64,000 nt of DNA. Origin: Neolewinella persica DSM 23188. GTDB lineage: Bacteria > Bacteroidota > Bacteroidia > Chitinophagales > Saprospiraceae. Positions 1-7,764 of the stretch are shown in pieces. Both the position numbers and the translations under genes were made by a program. Within the stretch, counting starts at the first letter, position 1, and every line of letters begins with the position of its first letter. Under the pieces are notes generated by a model. It saw only the letters and a program-made list of their open reading frames with translations, searched no databases and had not been told where the DNA came from. The stretch lies in contig NZ_KB890497.1 in the NCBI RefSeq assembly GCF_000373105.1, forward strand, positions 62,001 through 126,000. Reading direction: 5' to 3'.

Positions 1-2
1 AA

Positions 3-497
3 GGTCATATGGCCCTGGAAGCTCCAGTCATCACGCCCGACAGTATCACGATAACCGGCGCAACGGATGCGCTGGAAGGTGTTGAGGAATGGCCAACTTT
101 AGGTCTTATTTTGAAAGACGTAAACGAAGACATCGATAACATTGTAGGCCTTGAACCCTCCGAGGAAGGGATTACCTTATCCCGTCAGGAGGTGCGCGTT
201 CAACTCAATGTAGAAGCTTTTATCCAGGAAAAAATCACCGTTCCCGTCACCGTTGAAAATGCTCCGGTAGACCAGGCCTTCGAGTATTCCCCAAAGGAGG
301 TCCAATTAGTCATCAGCCTGCCGCAACGTGCGTTCGGCAGCTTTCGGCCCAGTGATTTTTTGTTGGTTGCTGACCTTTCCGGACATGCTTCCGGAACCAG
401 CTATAATACCGTACCGCTAACTTTGGTACGGAAGCCCGGTACGGTTGTCGGGGCTCGGTTTTCGCCTCGGGTGGTGGAGTATTATCTGGTGGAGTAG
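3..497 (+). CDS. YbbR-like domain protein, 3' end only
   Basis: The reading frame is open from the window edge, so the gene starts upstream; the ATG at 9 is probably internal. The visible 160 residues show two beta-rich segments of the kind found in YbbR (CdaR-like) repeats: a VTPDSITITG-like strand near the start, and IQEKITVPVTVENAP followed by PKEVQLVISLP. In Bacteroidota, YbbR-repeat proteins are envelope proteins with an N-terminal membrane anchor, usually encoded near coaE and yajC; the anchor would lie outside this window. The family call is from sequence feel of these segments and is only moderately sure. The gene is followed by a short copy of the AACCATTAAGGCACTAAGG repeat and then by a convergent gene. 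Confidence 0.6.
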   Translation, partial: GHMALEAPVITPDSITITGATDALEGVEEWPTLGLILKDVNEDIDNIVGLEPSEEGITLSRQEVRVQLNVEAFIQEKITVPVTVENAPVDQAFEYSPKEVQLVISLPQRAFGSFRPSDFLLVADLSGHASGTSYNTVPLTLVRKPGTVVGARFSPRVVEYYLVE

Positions 498-522
498 GTG
501 TGGGTGTACTTTACTCATGACG

Positions 523-573
523 CGGCAGAGAACCATTAAGGCACTAAGGGCTACACCAAGGGAAGGCTGGCTA
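523..573 (+). repeat. Single copy of the AACCATTAAGGCACTAAGG-type repeat
   Basis: GAACCATTAAGGCACTAAGG followed by CTACACCAAGGGAAGG resembles one unit of the 67/69-bp tandem arrays at 18010 and 41020. It lies between two convergent genes. Confidence 0.6.
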
Positions 574-602
574 CCAAGAAAACGAGCGCAGCGAGATTTA
601 GT

Positions 603-2270
603 CTATCTCCGCGAGCGAATCACCGAAACTGGCATTAGTTCATCATAAGTTCCCGTCAGCGTAGGCGTCTGGATGTTACCGGTATAACGGCGGACTTCGC
701 GGTGAACAAAGTTGAACAGTTCCTGGATGGAAACGAGCTTATCGCCATTGCTGTCGGCTTCTCCCTGCATACCCCGGATGAGGTAGTGGCTGAAGATACC
801 GGACCGGAGCCCACCGTCTTCTAGGCTGATCTCTTCGCCCTTGCTGGAGAGCAGAAGCGCGGTGGAGGCCTGGGCATTGTTCAGCGCGTCGTAGTAAGCA
901 TTCAGGGTGGCATCAACACCGCCGCCTCCGATACCACCTCCTTTAGCATTGTCCCTACCGCCAAGGCTGCCACTGTGGCAAGCATCGGCGATGACGAGTT
1001 TGTGGCGTGCACGGCTCGCCATCAAAGCGTCGCGCAATTGGTAGTGTTCGAGGCGATTGACGAATCCGTCGTAGTCGACGGGTAGGAAGGATCCCTTTAA
1101 ACCGTGACCGCTGAAATAAAAGAGGATGACATCGTTTTCATCGGCACGTCGGTAAGTTTCCCGCATGGCCATGATGATGTTGCGGTGGGTGGCGTCCTCG
1201 TCAATAAGCACTTTTACCTGCTCGTTGGGCAGGGCCCCTCCTTCCACACTGCGGAGGAAACCGGCAAGTTGGTAAGCGTCATCGTCGGTGTACTTGAGGG
1301 TCCGCATATGGGTGTACCGGGCTGCACCCACGACGACAGCCCATACTTTCACCGTTGGGTCGAAATCGGGGGTTATATTCTGAGCCGGGCGGCCCATGGC
1401 GGAAAATATTTTTCGGTAGAGCGCGCCGTTACGCCATATGCCTCCGTGCATTTCGCCGTCGGCGTAATACATAATGCCTAATCCTTCCGGCTGGTGGTTA
1501 TTGAATCCACCGTGGTAGGTATTGCCGTTTGTGTAAGCCACCGTTCCGTTTCCAGCGGGTAGGCTGGAATTCACCTTGCCGTAGAAGGTGGTGCCATTGG
1601 GGTAGCGATACTTGCCCCGGTTGTTGTCTCCACAACCTCCATTACAATCAGGAGCGGCAGCAAGGTCACCCTGGAAACCAAGGGAGGACCAGTCGGCGTG
1701 GAAATTGTCACCTTCCCAGTCTCCGGAGAGTTCGGTTCCGTCTTCGAAGATCATTTTGCCCCGTCCGTCCCGCTGATTATTTTTCCATTGCCCGATGTAC
1801 TTGTCGCCATTAGCGTACTGCATGGTGCCATTACCCGTAAGATTAGTGCCGTCAGTTTCCCCTTCGTAATAGTCGTTATTAGCAAAAGTGAAAGCGACTT
1901 CTCCTTTCAATCGGTCGAAGGCCCAGGTGGCTTTCATTTCATTCTTATTGGCGAAGGTTATGGTGCCTTCTCCATGACGTTTGCCCTGGTGGAAACCACC
2001 TACGTAGCTGGTGCCATCAGCTTCAGTCATCCGGCCTTCACCTTCCTGCAGAGAGTTCCGCCAATGGCCCACATAGCGTGCACCGCCGGGGTAGGTAAGC
2101 ATGCCAAGGCCATGAAATTCTGCTTTTCTAAAAGGACCTTCGTAGGTAGCGCCATCGGGAAAACGCATTTTTCCATTGCCACTCAGGCAATCTCCCCGCA
2201 GGCAGGTACCTTGAGCGGAAAGTGTGAAACAGGCACTGCAAAGGCAGGCCAAAATGAAAAGGCGAATCAT
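603..2270 (-). CDS. Secreted MORN-repeat protein with C-terminal caspase-fold (peptidase C14) domain
   Basis: 555 residues. A signal peptide (about 1-20, ending in LSAQ) precedes at least eight MORN repeats (about 28-285; pattern Y.G.W..G..HG.G.), then a caspase-like peptidase domain (about 305-550). The catalytic dyad is visible: His389 in YFSGHG and Cys431 in ADACHSG, with the expected spacing and beta-strand contexts (VWAVVVG before, KLVIADAC). MORN repeats usually bind lipids or act as scaffolds, and bacterial caspase-like domains are cysteine peptidases cleaving after Arg/Lys or Asp. The signal peptide suggests periplasmic or outer-surface action, which is unusual for death-effector caspases. 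It is monocistronic; the nearest gene upstream lies beyond a 640-bp repeat region. The substrate is unknown. Confidence 0.88.
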   Translation of the reverse strand: MIRLFILACLCSACFTLSAQGTCLRGDCLSGNGKMRFPDGATYEGPFRKAEFHGLGMLTYPGGARYVGHWRNSLQEGEGRMTEADGTSYVGGFHQGKRHGEGTITFANKNEMKATWAFDRLKGEVAFTFANNDYYEGETDGTNLTGNGTMQYANGDKYIGQWKNNQRDGRGKMIFEDGTELSGDWEGDNFHADWSSLGFQGDLAAAPDCNGGCGDNNRGKYRYPNGTTFYGKVNSSLPAGNGTVAYTNGNTYHGGFNNHQPEGLGIMYYADGEMHGGIWRNGALYRKIFSAMGRPAQNITPDFDPTVKVWAVVVGAARYTHMRTLKYTDDDAYQLAGFLRSVEGGALPNEQVKVLIDEDATHRNIIMAMRETYRRADENDVILFYFSGHGLKGSFLPVDYDGFVNRLEHYQLRDALMASRARHKLVIADACHSGSLGGRDNAKGGGIGGGGVDATLNAYYDALNNAQASTALLLSSKGEEISLEDGGLRSGIFSHYLIRGMQGEADSNGDKLVSIQELFNFVHREVRRYTGNIQTPTLTGTYDELMPVSVIRSRR

Positions 2271-2397
2271 GTTTTGGGAATTTAAGGCAGGTAAAAAAGC
2301 TTTCTGTAAATCGGTTATCTATTTAGCCTTCAAAAGTGAGTAAAAATTGTGGGCTTAAGTGTTAAGGTCAGCATAGCATGAGGGAACGGTAGGTTTG

Positions 2398-2414
2398 GGC
2401 GCAGACGCGGGTGC
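2398..2414 (-). repeat. Dispersed core repeat, copy 1
   Basis: GGCGCAGACGCGGGTGC, the reverse complement of the core GCACCYGCG-NNC-NCGCC. It faces copy 2 to form an inverted pair about 204 bp long. Confidence 0.75.
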
Positions 2415-2584
2415 AAAATTCCCCGGTTGCGCCGCTGGCGCAGCCCCGAAGGGCGGGGGTAGAGGAGCAGAGTGGTGGAGGAGGGGAGGAGAGCACTAAG
2501 GGACAAGGTTTTTCACTAAGTATGACCGAAAGGCTGTGGGCGAAAGGTCAGGCTCAAAACCTGGCTACTCCTCTCCCCAACTTT

Positions 2585-2601
2585 GCACCTGCGTCTGCGC
2601 C
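2585..2601 (+). repeat. Dispersed core repeat, copy 2
   Basis: GCACCTGCGTCTGCGCC, preceded by TCCCCAACTTT. The arm GCTCAAAACC lies further upstream (about 2550), matching the extended family arm though spaced wider than usual. Confidence 0.8.
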
Positions 2602-2913
2602 CTGAAATGCACATACCTGCACCTATAGCACATCTTTGGTCTATGCCCGATATTCCCGTTAGTATAGCTCTTATTGCCTGAGTGTCTTAGTGGTTATCTA
2701 TCCCGAGCAGCCCCAAACATACTGTAGGCTTACCGTCAAAATCTTGTTCTTCTTCACCGAGACCTCTTCAGTTGTCAGCAACCTCAGGGCCAACGGCAGT
2801 GAAACACTCGTAGACTTTCCAGCAACGTTCATCGATTTTAGACGGCAATGCTTGATTCCTGTAGAAATCTCCCGTACTATTGCACTGTATTACATAACTA
2901 ATACACTCAAGCA

Positions 2914-3753
2914 ATGATAATTCAAGCCAATAACCTGAAGCATTCCTACGGTAGCCTAAAGGTGCTGGACGGGGTGAATTTTTCGATACAAGAGGCTGGT
3001 ATAACCGGTCTGTGTGCTCCGAACGGGGAGGGTAAAACGACACTGCTTAAGCTGATTGCCGGCCTGCAATTTCCAGGTTCCGGAACCATTACTGCGCTGG
3101 ATCAAATCCCTCAGGACCGTCCGCTTGATTTGCTCCAACGGCTTTACTTCCTGCCGAGTGAACCTTACTTTCCCAAGTGGTCACCTCGCAGGATAGCGAA
3201 GTATTACGCGCCCTTTTACCCCAACTTCAACCATGAGCTTTTCGAGGAGACGCTCAAAGAGTTTCGGGTGGAGGCCAACAAGCCATTGAACAGGGTTTCC
3301 TTTGGCCAGAAGCGACGGGCGCAGCTCGCTTTTGCCCTCGCCACCCGAACCCAGGTATTACTGCTTGATGAACCCACCATTGGGCTCGATATTCAGGGCA
3401 AGGACCAATTTCGCCGCTCCCTGATTGCCGGCACCGAGGCTGGGCAGACGATCATCATTGCAACCCATCTGCTCAGTGAAATTGAACCGGTGCTCGACCA
3501 CGTCATATTGTTGAACGGTGGACGAATCGATGCACACCTTGCCATCGACGTCGCGCAGCGATTTTACAGCTTTAACCTAAGTACGAAACCATTGCCCTAC
3601 GGCGATAAAGGCTACGCCCGCAGGGTACCTGGCGGTTGGCTCACCGTACACGCCGACGGTCGCCCGGGAACCGCGACCTTCGACCTTGAAACCCTTTACC
3701 TGGCCCTTACCGACGGCGGCTTGCCCCGCCCGATTGATGCCGAAAAAAGATAA
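2914..3753 (+). CDS. ABC transporter ATP-binding protein
   Basis: 279 residues. Walker A is APNGEGKTT (35-43; the first Gly of the usual GPNGxGKTT is Ala), the signature is a divergent VSFGQKRR (128-135), Walker B is VLLLDEPT (148-155) and the H-loop His is in IATH (185). It is the energy-coupling subunit for the membrane protein that follows directly at 3758. Together with the GntR-type regulator at 4577 this resembles YtrA/YtrB-type modules, which in other phyla respond to cell-envelope antibiotics. The order here puts the regulator third rather than first. The substrate cannot be read from the sequence. ATG at 2914 is taken as start because the N-terminus begins right at the first beta-strand. 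Confidence 0.9.
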   Translation: MIIQANNLKHSYGSLKVLDGVNFSIQEAGITGLCAPNGEGKTTLLKLIAGLQFPGSGTITALDQIPQDRPLDLLQRLYFLPSEPYFPKWSPRRIAKYYAPFYPNFNHELFEETLKEFRVEANKPLNRVSFGQKRRAQLAFALATRTQVLLLDEPTIGLDIQGKDQFRRSLIAGTEAGQTIIIATHLLSEIEPVLDHVILLNGGRIDAHLAIDVAQRFYSFNLSTKPLPYGDKGYARRVPGGWLTVHADGRPGTATFDLETLYLALTDGGLPRPIDAEKR

Positions 3754-3757
3754 GACC

Positions 3758-4573
3758 ATGAATAGTTTTCAAAGAGTACTATTGGCTTCTCGTGCAGCCA
3801 TCAGAGAAATGCCGGGGGTATATTATTTGCTCTCGTCGGGCATTGTGCTTACTGTGTTATTCTTTATCGGTTTGATAGGAAAGGACGATGATGCAACGAG
3901 CGGGTTACTGTACAATCAATACACTGTTTTTGATGCCGACATAATGATGGGCATCATCATTATTGTTGGGTGGCTTTCCGCCACGATTATTTGCGGCGCT
4001 GCCTTTTTTAAGGACTTTAAGGAAGAGGATCGGGGAGTAAGGTACTTTTCACTTCCGGTGAGCAATAAGGAAAGGTTGGCCAGCTTGTTGTTGGTAAATT
4101 GGGGCTTCGTTTCCCTCATCTCTTTTGTGCCGCCCTTGCTATTAGCTGGTTTTAGTTGGTTAGTTGCCCCGGATTTTATCCTCTTTCCTTCACCACAGTA
4201 TTTGTTGCCAGTGTTGTTTGTTGGTCCGCTGGTTCATTTAATCTCTTCTTCCTACTGGATGTTCTCTTCGATCGCTTACCCGAAGCTTAGCGCCATATTC
4301 ATCCTTGGCTTTTTGGGTCTGGCAGCTTTGTACCTTTCTCAGACCCGAAATCTGTATTCAGACCGAATTGACATCGAACATACAACTACCGCATTTGATG
4401 CGACTAATGTGGTGGGAATGATGGATGATGGATTCCTTATTAAGGAGTCTGCGTCGTCACCGATCCCGTACTATTTGGAGGAGTGGAATACACTGGCAAT
4501 CTGCCTGATGGGAGTATGCTTGCTGTTTATGCTGATGTCAATGGGAATGGCCCTAAACCGAAAAACTACCTGA
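3758..4573 (+). CDS. ABC-2 type membrane permease
   Basis: 271 residues from the ATG at 3758, only a few bases after the ATPase stop; an in-frame ATG at 3686 would overlap the ATPase and give an unnatural N-terminus. About six hydrophobic segments are visible: near 20-41, 64-88, 113-145, 150-175, 180-205 and one at the C-terminus (CLMGVCLLFMLMSMGMAL). There is a charged loop after the second helix (FFKDFKEEDRGVRYFSLPVSNKERL), as common in ABC-2 subunits. It should pair with the preceding ATPase to form an exporter or membrane-remodelling complex. No close family is recognised beyond the general ABC-2 architecture. Confidence 0.8.
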   Translation: MNSFQRVLLASRAAIREMPGVYYLLSSGIVLTVLFFIGLIGKDDDATSGLLYNQYTVFDADIMMGIIIIVGWLSATIICGAAFFKDFKEEDRGVRYFSLPVSNKERLASLLLVNWGFVSLISFVPPLLLAGFSWLVAPDFILFPSPQYLLPVLFVGPLVHLISSSYWMFSSIAYPKLSAIFILGFLGLAALYLSQTRNLYSDRIDIEHTTTAFDATNVVGMMDDGFLIKESASSPIPYYLEEWNTLAICLMGVCLLFMLMSMGMALNRKTT

Positions 4574-4576
4574 TTT

Positions 4577-4951
4577 ATGGATATTCAAGAAACCAGTCAG
4601 GGAATTTACCGACAAATCGCAGAATTCGGCATTGAGCAGGTCTTGAGCGGTGTTTGGGCCGGGGGGGAGCGTATTCCTTCTGTACGCCAACTAGCTGCTG
4701 AAGTGGGGGTTAACCCCAATACTGTGATGCACGCCTACGACTATTTGAAATCGCTGGAGATCATTGAAACGCAGCGAGGTAAAGGCTTCTTCGTTACCGA
4801 AGCCGGTCGTAATGCTGCGGTCCAACTGCGCCGGCAAACTTTCCTGGAGGAGGAGTTGCCCCGACTCAGGAAGAACCTTGAGTTACTCGAAATCGATGCC
4901 AAGGAATTACACGAACTTCTTTTCCCACCCTCCATCACCAATCAATTATGA
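4577..4951 (+). CDS. GntR family regulator, YtrA subfamily
   Basis: 124 residues, starting 3 bp after the permease stop. The winged-helix domain occupies about 8-75, with the hallmark RIPSVRQLAAEVGVNPNTVMHAY and the wing RGKGFFV. The short helical tail (about 80-120) instead of a large effector domain is typical of YtrA-type regulators. These normally sit in front of the ABC genes they repress; here the gene lies third in the operon and its stop overlaps the next start (ATGA at 4948). Feedback control of the operon is inferred from context. No operator was identified. Confidence 0.9.
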   Translation: MDIQETSQGIYRQIAEFGIEQVLSGVWAGGERIPSVRQLAAEVGVNPNTVMHAYDYLKSLEIIETQRGKGFFVTEAGRNAAVQLRRQTFLEEELPRLRKNLELLEIDAKELHELLFPPSITNQL

Positions 4952-5652
4952 AAATCCCACTTCTAATTTTCGTCGGTAGTGTATTGGCACTTTTTGCCAG
5001 TGATTTTTTCCTGACCGTACTACCCAGGATTGAACAGCAAAAGCTGGGGGAGGAACATCCGGAGGTTAAGGCATTTATTGCCAGTATCGACAACGTAGTA
5101 GATGCTACGGGTGGGCCGGTCCTGGAAAAACGATTTGCTGTCGGTCTGCTTAACCGGGTGACGGTAAATCCTGGATTCAGGGTTATTCACAACCCGGAAA
5201 TGGGGCGTGAGGTGATCGCTTCTGGCCCGCAAGCAGCGTTGGAACAACTGGAGATCAGCCACAAGACGGGGCGGATCGTTCCGGACTTTAAAAGGCCGGT
5301 TCGCCTGACAAAGCTGGTGGAAATACGGTTAAATCTGCACGCTCATGGTTCACGGGAAATGCGGATCAGTTTAGCCAGAGTACCGGTAGAAAGCACCATC
5401 CTGCAACCGGACTTCGTCACCCAGGGGGCGTTGAATTTCCAAATGCTGCGCATCGCCAACTTTCCCGATCATCCGCTACAAATTGCGAGTCGGGACCTGA
5501 TGGTTTACTCTTTGGACGACCTGTCTAACCTGCATGGATCTGTTGATCGCCTGGAGATTATGTACGATGAGCCCGGCGATGCACGGAACCTGGCCACGGC
5601 GCCAAATTTGAAGTTTAGAAAGCTACTGCGGACTAAAATGGGGCGGGATTAA
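4948..5652 (+). CDS. Membrane-anchored protein of the ABC/GntR operon, unknown function
   Basis: 234 residues, translationally coupled to the GntR gene through an ATGA overlap. One N-terminal hydrophobic segment (about 3-22) acts as signal anchor; the rest is predicted periplasmic. The body has beta-strand-rich text with statements such as GLLNRVTVNPGFRV and GSVDRLEIMYDE, somewhat like the right-handed beta-repeat putative adhesin (DUF2807/4097) proteins that often accompany PspC or YtrA-type systems in Bacteroidota, but no firm match is claimed. Operon position suggests it is a partner or target of the ABC module. Confidence 0.65.
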   Translation: MKIPLLIFVGSVLALFASDFFLTVLPRIEQQKLGEEHPEVKAFIASIDNVVDATGGPVLEKRFAVGLLNRVTVNPGFRVIHNPEMGREVIASGPQAALEQLEISHKTGRIVPDFKRPVRLTKLVEIRLNLHAHGSREMRISLARVPVESTILQPDFVTQGALNFQMLRIANFPDHPLQIASRDLMVYSLDDLSNLHGSVDRLEIMYDEPGDARNLATAPNLKFRKLLRTKMGRD

Positions 5653-5678
5653 TTCTTTGGACCTGCTCAGGTTTAGGG

Positions 5679-5695
5679 GGCGGGGGCGCAGGTGC
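5679..5695 (-). repeat. Dispersed core repeat, copy 3
   Basis: GGCGGGGGCGCAGGTGC followed by an arm ACAGAGGGGGTTTTGAGCA, matching the extended family. It lies 27 bp after the stop of the anchored protein gene. Confidence 0.8.
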
Positions 5696-5757
5696 ACAGA
5701 GGGGGTTTTGAGCAAGGGCTACTGAACTTACAATATTTCGTGATCGCCTAACGAAAA

Positions 5758-5800
5758 CGAGGGGCTGCACTTGATCCTGCGGATCTACGCTGACCCCTCG
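5758..5800. repeat. Hairpin CGAGGGG...CCCCTCG
   Basis: Inverted arms CGAGGGG (5758-5764) and CCCCTCG (5794-5800) in the 270-bp gap before the serine hydrolase gene. It has no U-tract, so it is more like a REP-type hairpin than a terminator. Confidence 0.45.
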
Positions 5801-5925
5801 CTACGAGAGACGGCCCTCCGGGCCTTTGCGACACATCGAATGAACTGGTCAACGCTGTACTTACGGCGCTAGCTGTAGCTACTGTCCACATTCAACCATT
5901 CTCTAATTCACTAACTCAACACCCC

Positions 5926-7551
5926 ATGTTACGTTACCTACCCCTTCTCCTGCTATGTTTCTCCTGTGGAGAACCGGCACCAGAACTTGTCCTGAACGAA
6001 GGCGAAATTTATGATGACAGCCACCGTACCAACGTCGGTAAAATTGTCTTTATGACCGATTGGATCAGCTATGAAGACTTCAGGGAGGCCGATCATCTGA
6101 CCACCGTGGACCTGAATACCACCACCGAACTCAACGGCCGGATGTTCCTCGACAAAACCATCACCGCCCACCTGCATGACCTGGCCCCCGGTCTTTCCGT
6201 GCGTGAATTATGTGATGCCGGTAGTTTTCAATTCACCTTTTTAGTCGACGGTGCAGTAGTGTACGTGAACAACCTGCAAACGGGCGCCGGTTCCTGCGAA
6301 GACAAAAACGAGGTGACCGTTTTTGGAATTCCACTGCGCGGAGCCGAAGAACAAGACCATTGGGGGCGTTTCCTTTGGATGAAATTCATGAAACTCGGTG
6401 GAGGAGAAACGGCGCTTGATGGCGGTAACCACCTTTTGGAAATTGAAGTCCGGCCTTACCTGGACAAGGGCGAAGTGGTTACCGGTCCATTGATAGCAAA
6501 GGGAGGAATTAGGGTGAACACTACCGAACGGGAGGTTGACCCGGCAAAGGTCGTGGTACAAGCCATCGCTCCTACTGACCGGTTTCCCACAACTGAAGAT
6601 GTACTCGACTCAGACCGGATTGAGGCCATGAACCGAAAGATTGCTACCGGCCAGTTTGAAGATATAACCAGTGTCGTTGTACTCAAAAACGGGGCCCTTG
6701 TCCTGGAGGAATACTTTAATGGTGCAGACCGTACCACCATTCATGATACCCGTTCTGTGGGAAAATCGTTTGCCGGAGCCTTACTTGGGCAAGCAATTAA
6801 AGCGGGTCACCTAAAAAGTATTGATCAACCCTTAGCCGGATTCTATGACCTCAACAAATTTGGGCATCCTTCATCTTTTAAAGCGAAAACAACCCTCCGC
6901 CAACTCCTTACCATGACCGCAGGTTTTGCCAGCGATGATGCAGATCCGGATTCCCCCGGCCAGGAAGAGAAAATGTACCCTACCAGGGACTGGGTTCGGT
7001 TTACCCTCGATCTGCCCGCTCGTGAAAAGACGGACTGGCAGTACTCCAGTGCTGGCGTAGTGGTGCTGGGAGACATTGTGCACCGATTGGTGCCCGGAGG
7101 GTTGGAAGCGTTCGCTGCCAGGCAGTTGTTCTCCCCACTTGGTATTACTGATCAGCAATGGCAACGTACGCCAACGGGGGTGGGCAATACCGCAGGAAGC
7201 CTCCAAATGTCATCTCTTTCCCTTGCGGCTTTCGGGCAGTTGTACCTCGATGGCGGGCGGGATTTACTCCCCGCTGGCTGGGCCGAAGAAAGTCTATCTC
7301 CCCTTGTTGCCCGAAACGATGATAAGGACGGGCATTACGGTTACCTTTTCTGGCACGACGTCCTCACGGTAAACGGAGCAACTTATCCAGTAGCCTATGC
7401 AAGTGGGAATGGTGGAAATAAGGTGATGATGATTCCAGGGTTAGAGGTTGTTGTTGTTATTACCGGAACAGCTTACGGAATGCCATATGCCCATCTACAG
7501 ACTGAAGAGATGGTGGAGAATTATTTGCTGGAGGCAATTTTGGTTAAGTAA
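5926..7551 (+). CDS. Lipoprotein serine hydrolase (beta-lactamase/class C PBP fold)
   Basis: 541 residues. Lipobox LLCFSC at about 10-14 predicts a lipoprotein. Residues 20-210 are an N-terminal domain of unknown type, perhaps a beta-sandwich. Residues 235-540 are a serine beta-lactamase-like domain with the SxxK motif S277-V-G-K280 and Y373-S-S as the second motif; the third (KTG-like) motif is probably represented by ASGNGGNK. Proteins of this family are esterases, D-amino-acid or peptide hydrolases and rarely true beta-lactamases, so the substrate is left open. It is monocistronic, placed after a repeat region and before a repeat-rich gap. Confidence 0.85.
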   Translation: MLRYLPLLLLCFSCGEPAPELVLNEGEIYDDSHRTNVGKIVFMTDWISYEDFREADHLTTVDLNTTTELNGRMFLDKTITAHLHDLAPGLSVRELCDAGSFQFTFLVDGAVVYVNNLQTGAGSCEDKNEVTVFGIPLRGAEEQDHWGRFLWMKFMKLGGGETALDGGNHLLEIEVRPYLDKGEVVTGPLIAKGGIRVNTTEREVDPAKVVVQAIAPTDRFPTTEDVLDSDRIEAMNRKIATGQFEDITSVVVLKNGALVLEEYFNGADRTTIHDTRSVGKSFAGALLGQAIKAGHLKSIDQPLAGFYDLNKFGHPSSFKAKTTLRQLLTMTAGFASDDADPDSPGQEEKMYPTRDWVRFTLDLPAREKTDWQYSSAGVVVLGDIVHRLVPGGLEAFAARQLFSPLGITDQQWQRTPTGVGNTAGSLQMSSLSLAAFGQLYLDGGRDLLPAGWAEESLSPLVARNDDKDGHYGYLFWHDVLTVNGATYPVAYASGNGGNKVMMIPGLEVVVVITGTAYGMPYAHLQTEEMVENYLLEAILVK

Positions 7552-7653
7552 GCAAAGGTGAATGAGCTAGGCTTCAAGGGCGAGCGGGTTATGCCCCGAT
7601 GGGGTCTGGTTTTAATCAGGGCTGACATCCCACTCGCCCCAAAACCTTCCCAT

Positions 7654-7670
7654 GCACCTGCGGCCGCGCC
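7654..7670 (+). repeat. Dispersed core repeat, copy 4
   Basis: GCACCTGCGGCCGCGCC, preceded by the arm CGCCCCAAAACCTTCCCAT; the whole arm closely mirrors that of the copy at 62579. Confidence 0.85.
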
Positions 7671-7676
7671 TCCTGA

Positions 7677-7746
7677 GAAACTAGGAACCAGGAACCAGTT
7701 CCCCAGCTCCTGCTCTCCTGCTTTTAGCTCCTGGTTCCTGGTTTCT
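7677..7746. repeat. Inverted repeat of AGGAACCAGGAACC type
   Basis: AACTAGGAACCAGGAACCAG on the left and CTGGTTCCTGGTTTC on the right can pair into a stem around a pyrimidine-rich loop. It lies immediately upstream of the helicase promoter. Confidence 0.6.
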
Positions 7747-7752
7747 AATCCC

Positions 7753-7760
7753 TACCTTCG
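7753..7760 (+). promoter_or_regulatory. Candidate -7 box TACCTTCG
   Basis: One mismatch to the Bacteroidota TAnnTTTG box, 5 bp before the chosen GTG start of the helicase. The implied transcript would be nearly leaderless. Confidence 0.4.
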
Positions 7761-7764
7761 CACT

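Larger units (their letters stand above)
2271..2913. other. 640-bp intergenic region with an inverted repeat pair
   Basis: Holds the promoter region of the MORN/caspase gene on one side and the leader of the ABC operon on the other. Between 2398 and 2601 two copies of the dispersed core repeat face each other, enclosing a GC-rich hairpin (GGTTGCGCC-GCT-GGCGCAGCC, 2425-2445) and CACTAAGG-like text. I see no convincing gene; small open frames here look accidental. Confidence 0.6.

Noticed and set aside
1104-2285. Long plus-strand ORFs opposite the MORN/caspase gene
   Set aside because: Antisense shadows of a clearly real gene.
2411-2605. Small ORF between the facing core repeats
   Set aside because: Translated repeat and hairpin text, no ribosome site, no similarity recognised.
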